This document shows positions 59,458 to 64,000 of a stretch of 64,000 nt of DNA, piece by piece (within the stretch, counting starts at the first letter, position 1; each line of letters begins with the position of its first letter). The stretch comes from CAZEKB01 sp964512225 (GTDB lineage Bacteria; Myxococcota_A; UBA796; UBA9615): NCBI GenBank assembly GCA_964512225.1, contig CAZEKB010000020.1, positions 13,333 through 77,332 of the forward strand. Reading direction: 5' to 3'. A program made the translations under genes and the position numbers. The notes beneath the pieces were generated by a model, which did no database searches, had not been told where the DNA came from, and worked only from the letters and a program-made list of their open reading frames with translations.

Positions 59458-60150
59458 ATGCCGCTGCCCGTCGAGCCCTCGCTGACGCTGATCCTGGACT
59501 TCGTGATCACGACCGGGCTCACGGTCGCCCTGTTCGCGGCGGGGCTGGCCCGGGCCGGAGCTCGCGTGACCGCGTTCCTGGGCGGCGCCGCGGCGTGGGC
59601 CGCGCTCACCGGGGGCCTCGCGGCCGCGGGACTGCTCGCTCACTTCGATCCGCCGCGTCCGCTCCCGCTCCTGCTCCTCGCGCTCGCGGGCGTGGTCTGG
59701 TTCGTGCGCTCGGACGACTGGGGGGGCCGGCTCGCGCGGCTCCCCCTCGCCCTCATCGTGGGCTTTCAGGGGTTCCGGATCCTCGTGGAGTTCGTCATCC
59801 ACCGCGCTGCGATGGAGGGCGTCGCGCCGGTGGAGATGTCCTGGAGCGGGCACAACTTCGACGTCCTCACCGGGCTCACGGCGTGCGCCCTCATCCCGTT
59901 CGCGGAGCGGCTCCCGGCGCCGGTCCTGCACGCCTGGAACGTGCTCGGCCTCGCGCTGCTGGGCGCGGTCGTCGGCACGGGGATGCTGTCCATGCCCGGC
60001 CCCTTCCAGCAGATCGCCACCGACCCGGCGAACGTCTGGATCGGCCACTTCCCCTTCATCTGGTTGCCGACGATCCTGGTGGTCGTCGCGCTGATCGGCC
60101 ACGGCGTGCTGTTCCGACGCCTGCGTGAGGACGCGCGAGCGACGGGGTAG
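59458..60150 (+). CDS. polytopic membrane protein of unknown function
   Basis: A 230-residue protein with about seven hydrophobic helices (LILDFVITTGLTVALFAAGL; FLGGAAAWAALTGGLAAAGLL; LLLLALAGVVWFV; LPLALIVGFQGFRILVEFVI; LGLALLGAVVGTGML; IWLPTILVVVALIGHGVLF). A conserved-looking loop FQGFRILVEFVIHRAAMEGV with His and Glu precedes SWSGHNFDVLTG; this could be an active or metal site but I do not know a family. Its stop (TAG) overlaps a TAGGCT hexamer before the next gene. Confidence 0.7.
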   Translation: MPLPVEPSLTLILDFVITTGLTVALFAAGLARAGARVTAFLGGAAAWAALTGGLAAAGLLAHFDPPRPLPLLLLALAGVVWFVRSDDWGGRLARLPLALIVGFQGFRILVEFVIHRAAMEGVAPVEMSWSGHNFDVLTGLTACALIPFAERLPAPVLHAWNVLGLALLGAVVGTGMLSMPGPFQQIATDPANVWIGHFPFIWLPTILVVVALIGHGVLFRRLREDARATG

Positions 60151-60171
60151 GCTCGGCTCGAGGAGCTCGTG

Positions 60172-60942
60172 ATGCGCTGGATGATCGCGGTGGCCGCCGT
60201 CTCATTGTTCGCCCTGCCCGCGGAGGCCGGGGCGCCGTTCCGGTTCGGTTGGACGCCGGGGACGGTCCACGTGAAGTCGTCCGAGCAGTACGGCGCGACG
60301 AAGCTGCGGCGGACGTACGACCTGGTGCTGACCGCGAAGGACGAAGCGTTCGTCCTCACGGGGTCCCGCGTCGAGGTCACGTCGATCGAGGGGGCGATCG
60401 GCAAGGACGAGCTCGACCGCCTCCGCCGGGGGGTGGAGCGGACGCTGGACATCAGCTCCCGGGGCGTCGCCGAGCCGAGCTCGGACGACCCCGAAGAGAC
60501 CGAGGCGGTGCATCAGTGGAACGCGGTGGTCGGGTACTGGACCGGGCGCGACCAGTCGATGAACCGGCCGGTGCGGGCGAAGCTCCCCGACGGCCGGATC
60601 CTCCAGCTCGAGCACCTGGGGCCCGTGGCCGACCCGGTGGGCGCGAGGCACCTCAGCGCGACCGTCACCGGCGCGCCTCCCGACGCGGTTCGCGGGTGCA
60701 CCCAGGAGGTGATCGACGGCCTCCCGACCCTGCTGAAAGGGACGGCCGATACGGCGGAGATGGTGCACATCCTCGACACGGTGTCGTGCGAGCCGGTGGA
60801 GCTGATCGAGGCCGTCGTGGAGCCCGACACGCTGCGTCCGCACCTCGTGGTGCTGCAGTGGAGCACCACGATCAACCTCCCCGGCCGGGAGGACGTGGTG
60901 CAGAAGTCGACGGTGCGGCGAGACTACGTCTGGGCGAAGTAG
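60172..60942 (+). CDS. secreted protein of unknown function
   Basis: A 256-residue protein with a signal peptide (MRWMIAVAAVSLFALPAEAG). Start ATG 60172 is chosen because GGAG lies 6 bases upstream; GTG 60169 is a less well-spaced alternative. The mature part is beta-strand-rich with two cysteines (VRGCTQEV; TVSCEPV) and no membrane segment. No family recognised; it may be a periplasmic or surface protein with a single disulfide. Monocistronic, 51 bases before the TetR gene. Confidence 0.65.
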   Translation: MRWMIAVAAVSLFALPAEAGAPFRFGWTPGTVHVKSSEQYGATKLRRTYDLVLTAKDEAFVLTGSRVEVTSIEGAIGKDELDRLRRGVERTLDISSRGVAEPSSDDPEETEAVHQWNAVVGYWTGRDQSMNRPVRAKLPDGRILQLEHLGPVADPVGARHLSATVTGAPPDAVRGCTQEVIDGLPTLLKGTADTAEMVHILDTVSCEPVELIEAVVEPDTLRPHLVVLQWSTTINLPGREDVVQKSTVRRDYVWAK

Positions 60943-60955
60943 CCGCCCTCCAAAG

Positions 60956-60972
60956 AAGTGGCACTCGGTGCC
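60956..60972. promoter_or_regulatory. candidate operator of the 60994 TetR regulator
   Basis: AAGTGGCACTCGGTGCC; its core GGCAC-TCG-GTGCC (60960-60972) is a perfect inverted repeat 21 bases before the regulator start. Almost the same sequence lies in the decarboxylase promoter (63765-63782). Confidence 0.6.
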
Positions 60973-60993
60973 GGCTTTTGGCAGGCTCACGGC

Positions 60994-61539
60994 GTGAGCC
61001 GGGCCGACAACAAGCGACGAACCCGCCGCGCCATCGCCGAGGCGGCCATGACCTTGTTCGCGCGCGACGGGTACGAGCCCACGACCGTGGACGCGATCGC
61101 GGAGTCCGCGGGGGTCTCCCGCCGCACCTTCTTCCGCTACTTCCCCAGCAAGGAGGATGTCGTCTTCCCCGAGCACGCGGCCCGCGTCGCGCGGATCAGC
61201 GCCCTCCTCACGGACGGCGGATCGGTGCGGGGGGCGCTGGAGGAGCTGGGTCGGGACCTCACGCGGGACAAGGTGCGGGTCGTCGCCCAGCAGCGCATCA
61301 TCGACGCGAGCGCGGACCTGACGGCCGCGGACCGGGTCCGGGATCTTCAGCTCGAGGGGGCGGTTGCGCGGGCGCTCGAGGAGGAGTTCGGGGTCGACGA
61401 GGCGGTGCTGCGGGCGGGCGCGCTCATGGGCGGCATCCGCGCGGTGCTGCGGGTCTGGTTCGCGGCGGACGGGGGCTTCGACCTGGTGGAGCGCGGCGGG
61501 GCGGTCTTCGACCTGCTCGGCTGGCCGGCGAAGCGGTGA
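60994..61539 (+). CDS. TetR-family transcription repressor
   Basis: A 181-residue regulator starting at GTG 60994 (VSRADNKRRTRRAIAEAAMT). N-terminal HTH: FARDGYEPTTVDAIAESAGV then SRRTFFRYFPSKEDVVF, the TetR signature; the remainder is helical. It sits tail-to-tail with the lipoprotein of the decarboxylase operon (1 base apart). A palindrome overlapping its promoter is repeated in the promoter of the decarboxylase, so it very probably represses itself and that operon. Confidence 0.94.
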   Translation: MSRADNKRRTRRAIAEAAMTLFARDGYEPTTVDAIAESAGVSRRTFFRYFPSKEDVVFPEHAARVARISALLTDGGSVRGALEELGRDLTRDKVRVVAQQRIIDASADLTAADRVRDLQLEGAVARALEEEFGVDEAVLRAGALMGGIRAVLRVWFAADGGFDLVERGGAVFDLLGWPAKR

Positions 61540-61540
61540 C

Positions 61541-62329
61541 TCAGCGGTCCAGGTAGAGGTCCGTGATCCGCTGGTCCTCGGCCTCGAGGGTGTCGTTCGT
61601 GCTCGTGCGCACGGTGTTGGCGATGGTGGTGTCGTCGGCGCCGGGGATGAACGTGTGGCTGTACACGGCCTCGTACCGGAGGATGCCGTCCGGCCCGTCG
61701 ATGTAGACGTCGGCGACCCAGGACAGGATCAGCTCGGCGTCGCTGTTGGTGGACTGCCAGGAGCGGTCGAGCCAGCTCCGTCCGACCACGGCGACGCGCC
61801 CGTCCTCCATCTCGAGGCGGCGGTACTCCTTGGGCATCGTGTAGTCCACGGAGTAGATGGGGTTCGACCGGGTGATCGCGTTGGTGGTGTCGATGAAGGT
61901 GCACGAGCCGTCGACGAAGCAGTCCGCGTCGCCTTCGATGAGCTCGCGGTCGTAGGTTTCGGCGCTGGGCTGGGCGGACGCCTGGTCCGGCTCGACGAGG
62001 GAGCGCAGGTGGAGGTCGATGCCGTGGTCGCTGCGGCGCGCCACGGCGATGGGGACGCAGCGGTCGGCGGGGATGTCGGGGTGTTCGGTGTCCCAGACGT
62101 CGTCTTCGTGGAGGTCGTCGGGGGCCCAGGCGCGATCGAGGGTGTTCGTGGAGCGCAGGTCGACGTCGGCCATGACGGCTTCGAAGTTCGCCAGCCCGTC
62201 GGCGAGGAGGGCGTCGTCGGCGCGCACGAGCTCGCGGATGAAGAAGCGGGTGAGGTCGGAGAGCTCATCCGGCGCTTCGGGCGAGGCGCAGCCGAGGAGG
62301 GGGACGACGAGGAGGAGGGTGAGCTTCAA
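61541..62329 (-). CDS. lipoprotein coupled to the PLP decarboxylase
   Basis: A 262-residue lipoprotein (LKLTLLLVVPLLGC, then ASPEAPDEL) starting at a TTG that overlaps the decarboxylase stop (TTGA), so translation is coupled. The mature part is acidic with two cysteines close together (CFVDGSC) and one at DRCVPIA, and ends ITDLYLDR; it includes a strand-rich segment (AELILSWVADVYIDGPDG). No family recognised. Its coupling to a decarboxylase under a shared TetR operator suggests it binds or exports something related to the amine product; inference only. The longer upstream frame lies inside the decarboxylase gene. Confidence 0.78.
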   Translation of the reverse strand: MKLTLLLVVPLLGCASPEAPDELSDLTRFFIRELVRADDALLADGLANFEAVMADVDLRSTNTLDRAWAPDDLHEDDVWDTEHPDIPADRCVPIAVARRSDHGIDLHLRSLVEPDQASAQPSAETYDRELIEGDADCFVDGSCTFIDTTNAITRSNPIYSVDYTMPKEYRRLEMEDGRVAVVGRSWLDRSWQSTNSDAELILSWVADVYIDGPDGILRYEAVYSHTFIPGADDTTIANTVRTSTNDTLEAEDQRITDLYLDR

Positions 62330-63747
62330 GGCATGTAGAGGCGGCTGAGGTACTCCCGCAGCATCTCCTCCGTGAACGCCGGCGGCAAGGCGTTCAGCAG
62401 CTCGTTGATGTCGGCCATGGTGTCGGGGAGGGCGACGCCGTCGATGCCGGCCATCTGCAGGATGCCGTCGAACGCGGCTTCGTCGAGGGCGCGCGGATCG
62501 ATGCCCGAGAGGGCGGCGCCGAGGTCGGGCCCGGCCGCCCGAGGGGCGCGACGCACGTCGCTCACGGAGTCGGCGAGGTCGGCGAGCATGGCGTCGGTGT
62601 GGGGCACGCACTGGGGCTGCACGGACAGGTGGATGTTGGCGGTGCTGCCCCGGAACCCGAGCTGGGGCTGGACGTACCAGTCGCGGGCCTTCATGGCGTC
62701 CGCCACGCGGAAGATGGACACGGCGGGGTCGGCCGAGGCGACGGCGATGAGGTTGGTGTCGGGTCGGCCGAGGACGCGGAGACCGTCGATGGCCTCGATG
62801 CCGTCGAGGACGCGGCGGGTGCCGTCCAGCATGACCTTCGCGATGTCGAGGTACCCCTGTCGGCCGACGTACTGCAGGGTCGCCCAGGACCCCGCGACCG
62901 GGCCGCCGCTGCGGGTGGAGAGCATGGTCGGGTTCACGATCGTGTACCCGGTCCAGTCGGCGCAGCTGAAGAACTGGGCGCTGCGCAGGGCCTTGTTTCG
63001 GTACAGGACGACGGAGCTGGGCTTGGGGCAGAAGCCGTACTTGTGCAGATCCATGGACAGGGACGTGACGCCGGGGACGGACAGGTCGAACTCGGGGATG
63101 TCCGCGCCGAGGTCTCGGAAGAGGGGCATCAGGAAGGCGCCGATGCACCCGTCGACGTGCAGGAGGACGTCGTGGCGCAGGGCGATCTCCCCGAGCTCGA
63201 CGATGGGGTCGCAGACGCCGTGCGCGTAGCTCACGGCGGAGCCGACGAGCTGGATGGTGTTCGGCGTGATCGCGGCCTCCATGGCCGCCGGATCCACCCG
63301 GAAGGTATCGGGGTCCACGGGCACGAGGACCTTCTTCACGCCGAAGTAGGAGCACGCCTTGTGGAAAGCCGCGTGGGCGGTGACGGGCAGGACGAGCTCG
63401 GGGTTCTCCACGCCCTTGAAGTCGCGCGCGGCCTTCACGGCGAGCATGCAGCTCTCGGTGCCGCCGGTGGTGAAGCTGCCCACGGCACCCTCCGGCGCGC
63501 GCACGTGGCCCAGGCAGATCGATACGACCTCGTTCTCGAGCTGCATGAGGCTCGGGAAGACGGTCGGATCGAGGGCGTTCTCGCTCATGTACGACGCGAA
63601 GGCGGCCTTGCCCACCGCCTCGACGTCCGGGCCCGCGTCGTACACGTAGGCCCAGGTGCGGCCGTTCCTCCAGGGCATGTCGTGCGCGCGGAAGCGCTCG
63701 AGTCGGTGGAGGAGGGCGGCTTGATCACGGGTTCCGTCGGGGAGCAT
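62326..63747 (-). CDS. PLP-dependent group II decarboxylase/sphingosine-phosphate-lyase-like enzyme
   Basis: A 473-residue fold-type I PLP enzyme (MLPDGTRDQAALLHRLERF). Features of the group II decarboxylase/S1P-lyase clade: GSFTTGGTESCMLAV (cofactor binding), HVDGCIGAFLMP (Asp of the pyridine N), and Schiff-base Lys in LSMDLHKYGFCPKPSSVVLY (near residue 236). Amino acid decarboxylation or C-C lysis is expected; the substrate cannot be told. The start ATG 63747 is chosen over an upstream ATG at 63786 because the promoter (63755-63783) lies between them. Followed by a coupled lipoprotein gene. Confidence 0.9.
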   Translation of the reverse strand: MLPDGTRDQAALLHRLERFRAHDMPWRNGRTWAYVYDAGPDVEAVGKAAFASYMSENALDPTVFPSLMQLENEVVSICLGHVRAPEGAVGSFTTGGTESCMLAVKAARDFKGVENPELVLPVTAHAAFHKACSYFGVKKVLVPVDPDTFRVDPAAMEAAITPNTIQLVGSAVSYAHGVCDPIVELGEIALRHDVLLHVDGCIGAFLMPLFRDLGADIPEFDLSVPGVTSLSMDLHKYGFCPKPSSVVLYRNKALRSAQFFSCADWTGYTIVNPTMLSTRSGGPVAGSWATLQYVGRQGYLDIAKVMLDGTRRVLDGIEAIDGLRVLGRPDTNLIAVASADPAVSIFRVADAMKARDWYVQPQLGFRGSTANIHLSVQPQCVPHTDAMLADLADSVSDVRRAPRAAGPDLGAALSGIDPRALDEAAFDGILQMAGIDGVALPDTMADINELLNALPPAFTEEMLREYLSRLYMP

Positions 63748-63754
63748 GGAGCGC

Positions 63755-63783
63755 ACCCGAGCAAAAGTGGCACTCGGTGTCAA
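63755..63783 (-). promoter_or_regulatory. promoter of the decarboxylase operon with embedded TetR operator
   Basis: Minus strand -35 TTGACA (63778-63783), 17-base spacer, -10 TCGGGT (63755-63760), 7 bases before the ATG at 63747. The palindrome TGGCAC-TCG-GTGTCA (63768-63782) lies between and over the -35, a classic repressor position. Confidence 0.6.
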
Positions 63784-63827
63784 CATTGAATTGCGTGTGT
63801 TCGGCGAGTGAAGGTGCGGGTGGGTGC

Positions 63828-64000
63828 GTAGCCGGGCGAAACGGCTCGTTCCGGCGAGCTGCGGGCCTCGATGGGGTCGTAGCCGGGCGAAACGGCTCGT
63901 TCCGGCGAGCTGCGGGCCTCGATGGGGTCGTAGCGTGGCGAAACGGCTCGTTCCGGCGAGCTGCGGGCGTCGATGGGGTCGTAGCGTGGCGAAACGGCTC
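63828..64000. repeat. 51-base tandem repeat, 3 full copies and a partial one at the window edge
   Basis: Units start GTAGCSKGGCGAAACGGCTC at 63828, 63879, 63930 and 63981, exactly 51 bases apart with two or three substitutions. No unique spacers, so not a CRISPR. On the minus strand 51 bases would be 17 codons and the frame is open, but there is no start or product to support a gene. Confidence 0.9.

Noticed and set aside
63748..63786. Upstream ATG (63786) as start of the decarboxylase
   Set aside because: It would place the start upstream of the -35/-10 and operator elements; ATG 63747 fits the promoter and the family N-terminus.
63828..64000. CRISPR array
   Set aside because: Units are directly adjacent at 51-base spacing with no unique spacers and no cas genes nearby.

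Overview
The window is a very GC-rich scaffold stretch densely packed with genes; no intergenic interval exceeds about 300 bases. It suggests a draft or metagenome-derived genome of a predatory/soil-type deltaproteobacterium, most likely Myxococcota. This is an inference from Ser/Thr protein kinases, STAND ATPase-TPR regulators, a thrombospondin type-3 repeat VWA lipoprotein, CotH, DUF1592-type and many other lipoproteins, and NtrC signalling. No taxonomic marker was searched. A run of exactly 100 N (29906-30005) marks an assembly join. I saw no tRNA, rRNA, CRISPR array, integrase, transposase or phage gene.

Layout. 1-1991: edge of a DUF1592-type lipoprotein, a secreted protein and a tandem universal stress protein. 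1999-9710: a gas/redox signalling island on the minus strand (globin-coupled histidine kinase, second kinase with receiver, sigma54 response regulator; upstream nnrS, a 48-residue membrane protein and a Crp/Fnr regulator), with an alginate-export-type porin divergent from nnrS. 9769-24935: metabolic and envelope genes (protoporphyrinogen-oxidase-like enzyme, second UspA, acyl-CoA ligase, DUF2334 lipoprotein, CotH, M20 peptidase, esterase, methyltransferase, typA, YjbR, Ig-like-domain lipoprotein). 24975-27715: a TetR gene divergent from a metallo-beta-lactamase-fold hydrolase/SDR pair. 27729-30050: a heptamer array, the rpsD promoter, rpsD and its terminator, then a RelA/SpoT-like gene bracketed by an inverted repeat that also borders the N gap. 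30114-32660: copper monooxygenase-like cytochrome protein, an anchored protein and an E2-like acyltransferase. 32657-35804: sigma factor, anti-sigma-like protein and caspase-PEGA-barrel operon. 36097-44762: zinc-finger membrane protein, HTH-ATPase fusion, membrane Ser/Thr kinase with the TSP3-VWA lipoprotein, and a PlsC/epimerase pair.

44763-48662: an operon of two radical SAM proteins around a tryptophanase, the strongest candidate for an undescribed pathway. 48794-56084: phosphodiesterase lipoprotein, then a winged-helix STAND-TPR regulator followed eight bases later by a kinase-ATPase-TPR protein. 56113-60942: membrane and secreted proteins including a C39-like peptidase. 60994-63747: a TetR gene whose candidate operator recurs inside the promoter of a convergent PLP decarboxylase/lipoprotein operon. 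63828-64000: a 51-base tandem repeat running off the edge.

Two cross-cutting signals recur. Many genes have a TAnnnT hexamer 5-8 bases upstream of the start codon and no Shine-Dalgarno, suggesting leaderless transcripts. Several operators can be read directly: a TGTGC-N6-GCACA palindrome at two places, and two different TetR-type palindromes overlapping promoter elements.
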